This document shows, piece by piece, positions 17,677 to 26,469 of a DNA stretch of 64,000 bases. The stretch covers positions 2,048,501 through 2,112,500 of the forward strand of contig NZ_AP026708.1 of NCBI RefSeq assembly GCF_026000375.1. The letters are read 5' to 3'. The DNA comes from Pseudodesulfovibrio portus (lineage in GTDB: Bacteria; Desulfobacterota; Desulfovibrionia; Desulfovibrionales; Desulfovibrionaceae). Every line of letters begins with the position of its first letter. Within the stretch, counting starts at the first letter, position 1. The position numbers and the translations under genes were made by a program. The notes beneath the pieces were generated by a model. That model did not search any database, had not been told where the DNA came from, and worked only from the letters and a program-made list of their open reading frames with translations.

Positions 17677-18459
17677 ATGCATGCATGCATGAGGACTGTG
17701 GCGGTCATTGCCCTTTGTCTGGCCGTGTTGGCCGGGCCATTGGATTCTCCGTGTGCGGCCCGTGGCCAGGGCAGTCGGCCCAAGCTCGTCTTCACCACCT
17801 TTCCGAGCGACGGCATGGGGGTGCTGTTCAGGCAAATCCTGGTCGAAGCCTACGGGCGGATCGGCGTTGACGTTGAAGTCCTGAAGGCCCCGGCCGAGCG
17901 CGGCCTGGTCCTGGCCAACCAGGGGCACTGCGACGGCATGGACGCCCGGGCTCCGGTCGTCGAGGAGTCGTGCCCCAACCTCGTTCGGGTGCCCACCGCC
18001 CTGTACGTCAATACCGTGGTCGCCTATTCCAAGAAAACGGACATAGACCCCGCCCGGGGGTGGGACGTGCTTGCCCCTTACCGTGTAGGGTCCCTTCTCG
18101 GGTACAAGTTCGTGGAAAAGAAGACGAGCGCCTACGACCGCGTCCTTGTCTCCTGTTACGGCCAGCTCTTCGCCATGCTCGAGAACGACCGTCTGGACGT
18201 GGCCGTGGTCGCCTACCTGGACGCTCTGCCGAGCCTGCGGGACGTCGACCTCGGGGGCATCCGCCTGCTTTCCCCGCCCCTGGCCAGCACCCCGATGTAC
18301 CACTATCTCCACAAGAAGCATGCGGACCTTGTGCCCGCCATCGACAATGTCCTGCGGCAGATGCGGGATGAGGGGAGGCTGGACGCGCTTCTGGAAGAGG
18401 CCGTTGCCGTGTTCAAGACCATGCACGTGATGCCGTGCAAAATCTCCCTGCCGCAATAG
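17677..18459 (+). CDS. periplasmic solute-binding protein (SBP family 3-like)
   Basis: A 260-residue exported protein with a signal peptide (MRTVAVIALCLAVLAG, cleavage probably near CAARGQG). The type-2 periplasmic fold of family 3 binding proteins follows: LVFTTFPSDGMGVLFRQILV, GHCDGMDARAPVVEES, YRVGSLLGYKFVEK, then a helical end. No ABC transporter genes are adjacent, so it may be an orphan sensor-like binding protein, as many such genes are in sulfate reducers. The ATG at 17677 begins an ATGCATGCATGCATG run, so starts at 17677 and 17689 are both possible. GAGGGAG lies upstream. Confidence 0.75.
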   Translation: MHACMRTVAVIALCLAVLAGPLDSPCAARGQGSRPKLVFTTFPSDGMGVLFRQILVEAYGRIGVDVEVLKAPAERGLVLANQGHCDGMDARAPVVEESCPNLVRVPTALYVNTVVAYSKKTDIDPARGWDVLAPYRVGSLLGYKFVEKKTSAYDRVLVSCYGQLFAMLENDRLDVAVVAYLDALPSLRDVDLGGIRLLSPPLASTPMYHYLHKKHADLVPAIDNVLRQMRDEGRLDALLEEAVAVFKTMHVMPCKISLPQ

Positions 18460-18511
18460 CGTCCCCCACATTGGCCTTGACTCCCGAAAGGAATGGCATA
18501 GTCTCCCGGCC

Positions 18512-19399
18512 ATGAACCTCCTCACTCCCGGCATGCGGCTCATGCTGCTCGGAACCTTTCTCTTTTCCATCGGCTCGCTGCTGGTGAAGGTGGCGGGCGT
18601 CCGCCTTCCCTCCATGGAGATTCTGTTCGTGCGCGGCGTGGTGGGCGTGGCCCTGTGCTGGTACATCCTGCGCCGTGCCGGGGCGGGCATGTTCGGACAG
18701 CGGAAGTTCCTGCTGTTCATGCGCGGGCTGCTCGGGTTCGCGGCCCTGTTCGCCGAATTTTACACCATCGTCCATCTCCCCCTGGCCGATGCCCTCGTGC
18801 TGCTTTTCTCCCACCCCATGGTGGTGGCCCTGTTCGCCTGGATACTGCTGGGCGAGAAGCTGTCCGCCGGTGCGCTGTTGTCCATTCTCGCCACCTTGGT
18901 CGGGGTGCTCCTGGTCTGCCGTCCGGCCATGCTGTTCGGGACGGCAACGGCGTCGCTCGATCCCGTTGCCCTGGCCGTGGCCTTTGCAGCCATCATCCTG
19001 ATTTCCGCCGCAGTGCTCACTGTCCGGGCCCTGGCCAAAACCGAGCACCCGGCCGTGGTCATGGTCTACCCGCCTTTGTTCATCGCCCTGTTCGCCCCCC
19101 TGTTCGCCGAGGGCTGGCTGATGCCCACCCCGGAAGAATGGCTGGCGGTGCTCGGCGTGGCGCTGTTCATGAACGCGGGGCAGTATTACATGACCAAGGG
19201 GTATGCCATCGAGTCCGCCGCCCGGATCAGCGGCGTCTCCTGCCTGGAGATCGTGTTCGCGGCAACGTGGGGCATGATGTTTCTGGGCGAGGTCCCGGAC
19301 ATGTGGACCATCGGGGGCGGGGCGCTCATCGTCTTCGGCGTTCTGCTCCTGGGGCGCAGCGGCCTGAAAGAGCGGGCTTCCGAATCAGCCGCAGGCTGA
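18512..19399 (+). CDS. EamA/DMT-family transporter
   Basis: A 295-residue protein with ten hydrophobic helices and two EamA repeats: FLFSIGSLLVKVAGVRLPSM, LLFSHPMVVALFAWILLGEK, FMNAGQYYMTKGYAI and MMFLGEVPDMWTIGGGALIV. The pattern is close to RhaT/S-adenosylmethionine-type EamA carriers; the substrate is not known. It ends 4 bp from the convergent PilZ gene. It is not closely similar to the other EamA protein at 13069-13980. Confidence 0.85.
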   Translation: MNLLTPGMRLMLLGTFLFSIGSLLVKVAGVRLPSMEILFVRGVVGVALCWYILRRAGAGMFGQRKFLLFMRGLLGFAALFAEFYTIVHLPLADALVLLFSHPMVVALFAWILLGEKLSAGALLSILATLVGVLLVCRPAMLFGTATASLDPVALAVAFAAIILISAAVLTVRALAKTEHPAVVMVYPPLFIALFAPLFAEGWLMPTPEEWLAVLGVALFMNAGQYYMTKGYAIESAARISGVSCLEIVFAATWGMMFLGEVPDMWTIGGGALIVFGVLLLGRSGLKERASESAAG

Positions 19400-19403
19400 C
19401 TCC

Positions 19404-19760
19404 TCACATCTTTTCGAATACGTGCAGAAGCTCTTCATCCACTTCGTCGGGGTCGTCGGCGTTGAGGGTGACCAGCCGGTGCAGGAAGGTGAAGCTCAGT
19501 TCGTCCATCTCCTTGAAGGCCATGGCCGCGTAGCCGCCCCCGCGGCGGATGATCTCGCCTTCCACCACGATGCGGATGCCCGGGGACAGGGGCAGGTGCA
19601 GTTCGCACAGGGTGCCGCTTTTGCAGTCTTCGCACCCTTTGAGCAGGGCCCCCTTGAGGCTCAGGTTGCGGGTGGATACGGGGATGACCACGTCGCCTAT
19701 GGTCACATAGGCCTCGAATCCGGCATCGATGCGGGTGGAGCGGCGTTTTTCATCGGACAT
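19404..19760 (-). CDS. PilZ-domain protein
   Basis: A 118-residue protein formed almost wholly of a PilZ c-di-GMP-binding domain. RRSTRIDAGFEA gives the R-x-x-x-R motif and STRNLSLKGALL the (D/N)-x-S-x-x-G motif. A short Cys pair, GCEDCKSG, follows. PilZ proteins pass c-di-GMP signals to motility, adhesion or polysaccharide systems. The start at 19760 is fixed by GGAGGAAAACGCC. GGDEF and HD-GYP proteins elsewhere in the window could supply or remove the ligand. Confidence 0.85.
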   Translation of the reverse strand: MSDEKRRSTRIDAGFEAYVTIGDVVIPVSTRNLSLKGALLKGCEDCKSGTLCELHLPLSPGIRIVVEGEIIRRGGGYAAMAFKEMDELSFTFLHRLVTLNADDPDEVDEELLHVFEKM

Positions 19761-19887
19761 GGCGTTTTCCTCCATGGCCAGCATAGCACAGTCGGGCAGA
19801 TGAAAAAAGCCTCCCCCCGGCCCTGCCGCCCGATCCATATCCGCCCGCCCGGCAGCACGCTCAACCGCCTCCACCATGCTGCGCGAA

Positions 19888-19980
19888 TGCGCCACAAAAA
19901 GTTTAGGAAAAGGGAGGGATGGGGGTCCGGGGGAAGGGAGGGAAAAAACCTTTTCAAAGGGTTTTTCCCTCCCTTCCCCC
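19888..19980 (-). repeat. purine/pyrimidine hairpin repeat, 3' of glpX
   Basis: Read on the minus strand: CCGGGGGAAGGGAGGGAAAAA, a short loop, then TTTTTTCCCTCCCTTCCCCCGG, followed by ACCCCCATCCCTCCC and TTTTCCTAAACTTTTT. The hairpin arms are about 22 bp. The same layout is found on the plus strand at 30189-30276, and a deleted version at 10448-10495. It lies just past the glpX terminator, in the direction of glpX transcription. Confidence 0.8.
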
Positions 19981-19993
19981 GGCCGCCGGAGGC

Positions 19994-20033
19994 AAAAAAG
20001 GGCCGGGATGCACAAGCATCCCGGCCCTTTTTT
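19994..20033 (-). terminator. intrinsic terminator of glpX
   Basis: An 18-bp stem, AAAAAAGGGCCGGGATGC (19994-20011), pairs with 20016-20033 around the loop ACAA. The A-run at 19994-19999 becomes the U-tract on the minus-strand transcript. It is 20 bp past the glpX stop. Confidence 0.9.
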
Positions 20034-20053
20034 GATTCGAGTGGTTCGGCGGT

Positions 20054-21037
20054 CTAGTCGTATTCCACGGCGGAGATGCGCATCAGGGTTTCCCAGTTGT
20101 GGATGGCTTCAACGTAGCGGATGGTGCCGGTCTTGCCGCGCATGACCAGGGAGGAGGTCTCCGCGCCGTGGCCGTGGTAGGTGACGCCCTTGAGGAAGGT
20201 GCCGCCGGAGATGCCGGTGGCCGCGAAGAACAGGTCGTCGGACTTGACCAGGTCGGACACGGTCAGGACCCGGCGGATATCCATGCCGAATTCGGACAGG
20301 GCGTTCTTTTCCTTCTGCTTCTGGGGGTCGAGCTTGGCGAACATCTCGCCGCCCATGATGCGGATGGCGATGGCCGAGAGCACGCCCTCGGGGGTGCCGC
20401 CGGTGCCCATCATGACGTCCACTTCGCAGCGCGGGTCGATGGCCATGAGCGAACCGGTGATGTCGCCGTCGGTGTGCAGCTGGATGCGTGCGCCCGCCTC
20501 GCGGATTTCGGAGATGAGCTTCTTGTGGCGGGGCTTGTCCAGGACGAAGACCACCAGGTCGTCCACGTCCTTGTCCAGGGCGCGGGCGATGAGCTTGAGG
20601 TTGTGGCCGGTGGGCGCTTCGATGTCCACCACGTCCTTGGCCTTGGACGGGACCACCAGCTTCTGCATGTAGTAGGACGGGCCCGGATCGAACATGGCGC
20701 CCGCCGGGGCCACGCCCACCACGGAGATGGCGTTGGGGCGGCCGTTGGCCAGCAGGTTGGTGCCCTCCAGCGGGTCCACTGCGATGTCCACCTTGGGGCC
20801 ATGGCCCAGGCCGAGTTTTTCACCGGCGTAAAGCATGGGGGCGTCGTCCTTCTCGCCTTCGCCGATCATGATCTGGCCTTCGATTTCCAGGGTGTTGAAG
20901 CTCAGGCGCATGGCGTCGACAGCCGCCTGGTCGGCGGAGATCTTGTCGCCTTTGCCGAGCCAGCGGGCGCAGGCAAGCGCTGCGGCCTCGGTGACGCGGA
21001 CCAGGTCCAGGGCGAGATTTTTCTGTGGTGCTTCCAT
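20054..21037 (-). CDS. glpX: fructose-1,6-bisphosphatase class II
   Basis: A 327-residue GlpX enzyme of the lithium-sensitive phosphatase superfamily. It dephosphorylates fructose 1,6-bisphosphate in gluconeogenesis. The motifs are IMIGEGEKDDAPML, VDIAVDPLEGTNLLANGRPNA (metal Asp residues), GTGGTPEGVLSAIAIRIMGG and FFAATGISGGTFLKGV. Length is normal. It is the last gene of an rpiB-tkt-glpX unit, 9 bp after tkt, so sugar-phosphate rearrangement and gluconeogenesis are transcribed together. A sedoheptulose bisphosphatase activity is also possible in this family. Confidence 0.93.
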   Translation of the reverse strand: MEAPQKNLALDLVRVTEAAALACARWLGKGDKISADQAAVDAMRLSFNTLEIEGQIMIGEGEKDDAPMLYAGEKLGLGHGPKVDIAVDPLEGTNLLANGRPNAISVVGVAPAGAMFDPGPSYYMQKLVVPSKAKDVVDIEAPTGHNLKLIARALDKDVDDLVVFVLDKPRHKKLISEIREAGARIQLHTDGDITGSLMAIDPRCEVDVMMGTGGTPEGVLSAIAIRIMGGEMFAKLDPQKQKEKNALSEFGMDIRRVLTVSDLVKSDDLFFAATGISGGTFLKGVTYHGHGAETSSLVMRGKTGTIRYVEAIHNWETLMRISAVEYD

Positions 21038-21046
21038 GGCTGACTC

Positions 21047-23011
21047 CTAGTATTTTTCCCGGATCATCCGGGCAAAGTTCTCCGGCGTGAAGCCGTATTT
21101 GTCGGACAGGACCTTGCCGGGGGCGCTCGCACCGAAGTGGTCGAGGCCCAGGACCACGCCGTTCAGGCCGACGTACTTGTACCACAGGCCTGTGCGGCCT
21201 GCCTCGGCAGCGGCGCGGGCCGTGACTTCCGGCGGCAATACTTCATTTTTATATGAATCCGGCTGGTCGTCAAACAGTTTGGCCGACGGCATGGAGACCA
21301 CCCGCACCTTGCGTTTGAAGAGCTTGGCGGTTTCCAGGCAGAGCGAGACCTCGGAGCCGGAGCCTATGAGGATCAGGTCCGGGGTGCCGTCGCAGTCCTT
21401 GAGCACGTATGCGCCCTTGCGCGGGCCCTCGGGCAGGGCCGGGTACTCGGCCGGATCGAGGACCGGCAGCCCCTGGCGGGTCAGGAAGATGGTGGACGGG
21501 TGCTTTTCCTGCTTCAGGGCGATGTCCAGGCAGACCGCAGTCTCGTTGGCGTCGGCCGGGCGCAGGTCGATGAGGTCCGGGATCAGCCGCAGCGAGCTGA
21601 TGTGCTCGATGGGCTGGTGGGTCGGGCCGTCTTCGCCCACCCAGAAGGAGTCGTGGGTGAACACGTACAGCACGGGCAGTTCCTGCAGGGCGGACATGCG
21701 GATGGCGTTGCGGCAGTAATCGGCAAAGGTCAGGAAGGTCGCGCCGAAGGGCATGACGCCGCCGTGCAGCTGCAACCCGTTCATGATGGCGGCCATGGGG
21801 AACTCGCGCACGCCGAAGGCCAGGTTGCGGGAACCGTAGCCGTCCACGCCGAAGTCGCCGTAGGTGTCGCGGAAGACCTGTGTCTGGTTGGACGGGTCGA
21901 GGTCGGCGGAGCCGCCCACCAGGGTGGGCAGGGATGCGGACACGGTGTTCAGGCACGCGCCCCAGGCCTTGCGGGTGGCCATGGTCTCGCCCGGCGTGAA
22001 CTCGGGCCAGTCGATGGACAGTTCCGCGCGCGGCTTGGTCACGTGCCCCCAGAATTCGGCGAACTTGGCGTCGCTCATCTTGGACTCGACCATGGCCTTC
22101 CACTCGGCTGCGTTCTGGCGCAGGCCGTCGTCGCGGGAGCGGAAATGGGCGATGACGTCCTCGGGAACGTAAAAGTCTTCGGCGGGCAGGCCGAGTTTTT
22201 CCTTGGTGGCCGTGATCTCTTCGGCGGACAGGGGGGAACCGTGGGTCTTGTGGCTGCCTTCCATGGTGGCCGCGCCCTTGGCCATGGTGGTGTGGCCGAT
22301 GATCAGGGTCGGCTTGCTCGTCTCGAGCTGGGCGTCCTTGATGGCCTTGCGGATTTCGTCATGGTTGTGGCCGTCCACTTCGAGCACCTGCCAGCACAGC
22401 CCTTCGAAGACCTTGCGGTGGTCGGTGCAGTCGACCTTGCAGCACGGCCCGGCCAGCTGAATCTTGTTGGAGTCGTAGTAGACGATGAGCTTGCCTAGGC
22501 CCCACAGGCCAGCCAGGGAGGCCGCGCCCAGGGCCACGGGCTCCTGGATGTCGCCGTCGCAGGACAGGGCGTAGGTATAGTGGTCCATGACGTCGCTTCC
22601 GAGCTTGTCGCCCAGGAACGCCTCGGCTGCGGCAAAGCCGACGGAAACGGCGAAGCCCTGGCCCAGGGGGCCGGAGGTGGCTTCCACGCCGGGGGTCATG
22701 TCCACTTCCGGGTGACCGGGGGTCAGGGAGCCGAGCTGGCGGAAGGACTTGAGATCGTCCGCGGAGAGCAGCCCCTTCAGATGGAGCAGGCTGTACAGCA
22801 GCATGGACTCGTGTCCTGCGGCCAGGACGAAGCGGTCGCGGTTGAACCAGTCAGTGTCGTCCGGGTTGGTATTCAGGAATTCGGAAAAAAGGATGGTGGC
22901 GAAATCGGCGGAGGACATGGCGCCGCCCGGATGGCCGGAATTGGCTTTGGCAACGCCGTCCATGATCAGTCCCTTGACCACGGCAACAGTCTTGTCCGTC
23001 ATGGTGCTCAT
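21047..23011 (-). CDS. tkt: transketolase
   Basis: A 654-residue transketolase, full length. It moves two-carbon ketol units between sugar phosphates with thiamine diphosphate. The N-terminal ThDP-binding domain has KANSGHPGGAMSSADFA, TPGHPEVDMTPGVEATSGPLGQG and the Mg/ThDP motif SCDGDIQEPVALGAASLAGLWGLGKL-IVYYDSNKI. The middle domain has VREFPMAAIMNGLQLHGG and THDSFWVGEDGPTHQPIEH. The C-terminal domain follows. In the G-D-G motif region the usual Glu of DGDxxEG is E-P, a common variant. AAGGAAACC precedes the ATG at 23011. Confidence 0.95.
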   Translation of the reverse strand: MSTMTDKTVAVVKGLIMDGVAKANSGHPGGAMSSADFATILFSEFLNTNPDDTDWFNRDRFVLAAGHESMLLYSLLHLKGLLSADDLKSFRQLGSLTPGHPEVDMTPGVEATSGPLGQGFAVSVGFAAAEAFLGDKLGSDVMDHYTYALSCDGDIQEPVALGAASLAGLWGLGKLIVYYDSNKIQLAGPCCKVDCTDHRKVFEGLCWQVLEVDGHNHDEIRKAIKDAQLETSKPTLIIGHTTMAKGAATMEGSHKTHGSPLSAEEITATKEKLGLPAEDFYVPEDVIAHFRSRDDGLRQNAAEWKAMVESKMSDAKFAEFWGHVTKPRAELSIDWPEFTPGETMATRKAWGACLNTVSASLPTLVGGSADLDPSNQTQVFRDTYGDFGVDGYGSRNLAFGVREFPMAAIMNGLQLHGGVMPFGATFLTFADYCRNAIRMSALQELPVLYVFTHDSFWVGEDGPTHQPIEHISSLRLIPDLIDLRPADANETAVCLDIALKQEKHPSTIFLTRQGLPVLDPAEYPALPEGPRKGAYVLKDCDGTPDLILIGSGSEVSLCLETAKLFKRKVRVVSMPSAKLFDDQPDSYKNEVLPPEVTARAAAEAGRTGLWYKYVGLNGVVLGLDHFGASAPGKVLSDKYGFTPENFARMIREKY

Positions 23012-23037
23012 GATGATGGTTTCCTTTTGAAGGTTGG

Positions 23038-23478
23038 TTATTTTGAGACGGTGTCGATGAGGTCGATGCGCCGCTGGTGCCGATCGCCCCCGAATTCGGT
23101 TTCGAGAAAAACCTTGAGAATTTCCAGGGCCAGTCCCTGGCCGGTGACGCGCTCGCCCATGCACAGGATGCGGGCATCGTTGTGCTCGCGGGCCATGCGG
23201 GCGTGAAATTCGTTGCTGCACAGGGCGGCGCGGATGCCCATCCGGTTGGCGGTCATGGACATGCCCAGGCCGGTGCCGCAGATGAGCACGCCGAGCTTGG
23301 ATTCGTCTTTCGCAAGATTGTTGCAGACCTTGGCCGCGAAAAGCGGGTAGTCGCAGGAGTCGAGGCAGTCCGGGCCTTCGTCCTCCACGGCGTAGCCCCA
23401 CTCCTTGAGCTTTGCGATGAACACGGATTTGAGATTGTAGCCCCCGTGGTCGGAGCCGATGACAATGGTTTTGCTCAC
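23038..23478 (-). CDS. rpiB: ribose-5-phosphate isomerase B
   Basis: A 146-residue RpiB/LacAB-type isomerase that interconverts ribose 5-phosphate and ribulose 5-phosphate. The active-site pieces are IGSDHGGYNLK (Asp), GVLICGTGLGMSMTANR (catalytic Cys and anion hole) and RAALCSNEFHARMAREHNDA. The GTG at 23478 behind GGGGGATC is preferred over an ATG 7 codons upstream, because the protein then starts at the usual SKTIVIGSDHGG. It begins the rpiB-tkt-glpX unit. Confidence 0.92.
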   Translation of the reverse strand: MSKTIVIGSDHGGYNLKSVFIAKLKEWGYAVEDEGPDCLDSCDYPLFAAKVCNNLAKDESKLGVLICGTGLGMSMTANRMGIRAALCSNEFHARMAREHNDARILCMGERVTGQGLALEILKVFLETEFGGDRHQRRIDLIDTVSK

Positions 23479-23503
23479 GATATGATCCCCCGATTCCATC
23501 GTG

Positions 23504-23809
23504 TTAAGAGTTGCGGACGTTCTTCATCCGTTCTTCGCGGTCTCCTGCCAGCTCGTCCCGCAGGGTGGCGATCTCCTCTTTGAGGAAGGCGATCTGCTTG
23601 AGGCAGAGTTCCTTTTCCTCCTTGCGGCCCCGCGGCGCTTCCGCGATACGCCCGAGGATGCCATATTCTCGATCGAGTTCTTTTTCAAGTCTCGATATCT
23701 CGAACTTCCCGAGCTGGGCCCGGGTCAGCCATTTCATTTCGGCCAGCCAGGTCTTCAGACCGAGCAGAAAGATGTCCATGACCGTTTCTTTTTGGGGCTG
23801 AGCGTCCAT
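23504..23809 (-). CDS. small coiled-coil protein, function unknown
   Basis: A 101-residue charged protein. A short N-terminal amphipathic helix (MDIFLLGLKTWLAEMKW) is followed by a long predicted coiled coil from about residue 36 to 100, rich in Glu, Lys, Leu and Arg (LEKELDREYG, LKQIAFLKEEIATLRDELAG). Its start ATG overlaps the stop of the LolB-like gene by one base, so it is translationally coupled. It may be a scaffold or membrane-associated partner of the lipoprotein genes upstream. No family recognised. Confidence 0.7.
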   Translation of the reverse strand: MDAQPQKETVMDIFLLGLKTWLAEMKWLTRAQLGKFEISRLEKELDREYGILGRIAEAPRGRKEEKELCLKQIAFLKEEIATLRDELAGDREERMKNVRNS

Positions 23810-24690
23810 TATTTGTCCTCGTAGATCACGGGGATTTCCCCTGTGGATTCGTGGTTGTAGCCGTTGTCCAGCCGGACGGGCTCGACACCGTCGGGCAGGG
23901 CGAGGTCCAGGGACTCGGCAGGCCAGGGTTTCAGCATAAGCTCCCGGGACTTTATGTGCAAGACGCCCTTCTCCCCGTTGTCCAGGGCCAGCGTCACCTT
24001 GTTCGGCAGGGGGGCCTTTTTGCCCTCGGGTTCCTGGTAGCGGTTGATCTCCAGCCGCCATGTCCTGGCCCCGGCATAGGATTTGGAGGTGAGGCCCTCG
24101 ACGAGCACCGGGCGGCCGACCACGTCCAGGGTGATCCGGGTGACCAGGCCGTCCTTCAGGTCGAAGACGAAGCCGGGGTTGTTGCCGTCGATCTGCCGGG
24201 CTGCGGCGTAACCCCTGGCGGCCAGGTCGGAGAAGTCGCCCGCCAGTACGGCGGCCAGCACCTTGAGCGAGAAGGGAAAGGGCATGCCCAGCCGGGTCGC
24301 GCCGAGCACCGGGTTGACGTGGGTGTAGGCCTCGTTGTCCGAGGGATAGAAGACGAGCAGGCCGTCGCCGTTCTCGCGGATGTGGGCCAGCAGTTTGCCG
24401 ATGGAGGCGGACACGTCCATGCGCATGGCCCCGCCGAAGTCGCCCCACAGGGTGGTCAGGGTGCGGTTGGTCCGCTTGCGGGGCCGGATCTGCGAATAAT
24501 AGAGGGACGCCTTGACCTTCACGGCGGGCGCCTCGGGCCGGACGCAGTAGTTGGCGCGGAAGGACTTCCAGGCCGCCTTGGGGGCGTGCAGCACCGTGCC
24601 GGGCGGCGTCTTGGGCGTGCAGCCTGCCACGGCCAGCAGGAGCAGGGCGGCCAGCAGGGCGGGCAGGGAAGTCGGCCGGGGTCGGGTCAT
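23809..24690 (-). CDS. LolB-like outer-membrane lipoprotein
   Basis: A 293-residue lipoprotein with signal peptide and lipobox LAVAGC; the acylated Cys is residue 24. The mature part is beta-rich, with VKVKASLYYSQIRPRK, GGAMRMDVSASIGKLLAHI and DGLLVFYPSDNEAYTHV, in the style of LolA/LolB lipoprotein-carrier folds. Assignment to LolB is by pattern and context only. It overlaps the upstream TPR lipoprotein gene and the downstream coiled-coil gene by one base each (TAATG junctions). Confidence 0.65.
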   Translation of the reverse strand: MTRPRPTSLPALLAALLLLAVAGCTPKTPPGTVLHAPKAAWKSFRANYCVRPEAPAVKVKASLYYSQIRPRKRTNRTLTTLWGDFGGAMRMDVSASIGKLLAHIRENGDGLLVFYPSDNEAYTHVNPVLGATRLGMPFPFSLKVLAAVLAGDFSDLAARGYAAARQIDGNNPGFVFDLKDGLVTRITLDVVGRPVLVEGLTSKSYAGARTWRLEINRYQEPEGKKAPLPNKVTLALDNGEKGVLHIKSRELMLKPWPAESLDLALPDGVEPVRLDNGYNHESTGEIPVIYEDK

Positions 24691-26444
24691 TACAGATTTC
24701 CGAGTTTGCTCCGCACCGCTTCGGGATCGGCAGCGTGGAATTTCAGGGAGAGGTTGTATCCCCTGCGCGCCTCGGCCTTCTTGCCCAGAGCGGCGGCGAT
24801 GTCGCCGTAATGTTCCCAGATGGTGGGGTCGGTGTCCACCAGGTCGATGGCGTGGCGGATGTATTCCCAGGCCTTGTTGAGGTCCTGCATCTTGAAGTGG
24901 ACCCAGGCCACGGAGTCGAGGATGTAGCCGCTCTCGGGCTCCAGGGAGGACGCCTTGGTCACCAGGACCAGGGCCCGTTCAAGCTCCCTGCCTTCCTCGG
25001 CCAGGGTGTAGCCCACGTAGTTCAGGGCGTTGGCGTGATCCGGATGGGCGCGGATGACGCTCTCCATCAGGGCCAGCCCCTCGTCGCGCCGGTCCAGGAC
25101 CTCGTAGACCAGGGCCAGCTCGTAGGTCAGCTCCGGGTTGTTCGGCAGCCGCTTGAGCCCTTCCTTCAGGGTGCGTTCGGCTCCCCGGAAGTCCTCCTCC
25201 TGCTTGAGCAGGGAGGCCTCGAGGATGTAGAAAATGGGGGCGTTCGGGTAGAGCTTCTTGCCGTCCACGGCGATGTTCAGGGCCTCTTCGGCCTTGCCCT
25301 GGGCGCTGAGAATCTGGGCCCGGAAGCGCAGGGCGTGCGGGTAGAGGCGGTCGGTCTTGTCGACCATGCCCAGGAAGCCGAGCGCCTTTTCCATGTCGTT
25401 TTCGCCCTCGTTGGCGATGACGGCCTTGTAGAAGTAGTACTCTGCCGGGACCGAGCCGTCCGAGGTTAGCATGTCCAGCACCGTGGACCCCTGGGCGTAG
25501 AACCCGTCGTTGATGAAGGTCAGGACCGCGTCCAGGACGAAATCCTTGGTGGGCGGGCCGTCCAGGGCGAGCTTAAGGGCCTTGTCCGGGTTGTTCAGCT
25601 TGAGGTCGAGGTTGATCAGCCGCAGCCGGGCCTCGGGGAAGGACTCGTTCTGCTCCAGGATGGCGGTGTAGATGGCCTCGGCGGACGCGTAGTCCTTGGC
25701 CAGTTCATACTGGTAGGCCAGCTCCACCTGGGCCTCGGTGAACTCCGGGTCCATCTTGACGGCCTTTTTGAGGTTGGCGATGGCCGCCTTGCGCATGCCC
25801 AGGTTCCCCTGGACCCGGCCCATGGAGTAGAGGGCGTCGGGCCCCCGCTCCGCCTCGGGGATGCCCTTGAGCACGTCCAGGGCCTCGGCGTCGCGTCCCG
25901 CGTCCATGAACATCTGGCCCAGCTTCTCGCGGGACTGGATGTCGTCGGGGTTGTCCTTCAGGAATTCGTCCATGATCGCGATGGCGTCGTCCACCCGGTC
26001 GTCGGCCACGTAGGAGTTGGCCAGGTACACGGTCAGCAGCCGGTCGCCGGGGAACTTGGCCAGGCCTTCCTTGAGGATGGCCCGGGATCGGGCCGTGCCC
26101 TCGCTGTGATTCCAGAACAGCCCGGCCTTTTCGACGTAGAGCTGGGGAGAGGGCGCCACGGCGATGACCTTGTCCAGGGCCTCGACCGTGGCGTCCTGCA
26201 GCTGCCGGGCCTCTTTCAGCTTCATGGTGCTGCGGTCGCCGCGGCTGAGTTCGCGCTGGATCTGCTGCAACCGGTCCAGATAGACGAGGTAGTCGTAGTT
26301 CACCTGCGCCTCGGGCGTCATGGGGTAGGCCCGGTACTTCGGTGCGGCCCCCCGTCCGGAGGCGCAGCCCGTCAGGACCAGGCCCGCCATGAGGATCATG
26401 GCCGCCATTGTTGCGCGTCTGTAAAACCGGTGTGTTCTCTGCAT
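24690..26444 (-). CDS. TPR-repeat lipoprotein
   Basis: A 584-residue protein with a lipoprotein signal (lipobox LVLTGC, Cys27) and about ten tetratricopeptide repeats through the rest. Examples are AIAIMDEFLKDNPDD, ALYSMGRVQGNLGMRKAAIANLKKAVKMDPEFTEA (split over several repeats), and a conserved end with ALNYVGYTLAEEGRELE and YILDSVAWVHFKMQDLNKAWEYI. The last block is typical of outer-membrane-associated TPR lipoproteins in Deltaproteobacteria. It is probably a scaffold for envelope assembly. It lies 25 bp downstream of rpoH on the same strand. Confidence 0.85.
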   Translation of the reverse strand: MQRTHRFYRRATMAAMILMAGLVLTGCASGRGAAPKYRAYPMTPEAQVNYDYLVYLDRLQQIQRELSRGDRSTMKLKEARQLQDATVEALDKVIAVAPSPQLYVEKAGLFWNHSEGTARSRAILKEGLAKFPGDRLLTVYLANSYVADDRVDDAIAIMDEFLKDNPDDIQSREKLGQMFMDAGRDAEALDVLKGIPEAERGPDALYSMGRVQGNLGMRKAAIANLKKAVKMDPEFTEAQVELAYQYELAKDYASAEAIYTAILEQNESFPEARLRLINLDLKLNNPDKALKLALDGPPTKDFVLDAVLTFINDGFYAQGSTVLDMLTSDGSVPAEYYFYKAVIANEGENDMEKALGFLGMVDKTDRLYPHALRFRAQILSAQGKAEEALNIAVDGKKLYPNAPIFYILEASLLKQEEDFRGAERTLKEGLKRLPNNPELTYELALVYEVLDRRDEGLALMESVIRAHPDHANALNYVGYTLAEEGRELERALVLVTKASSLEPESGYILDSVAWVHFKMQDLNKAWEYIRHAIDLVDTDPTIWEHYGDIAAALGKKAEARRGYNLSLKFHAADPEAVRSKLGNL

Positions 26445-26469
26445 CCGTTCTTCCGTTTGAGTGAAATGC

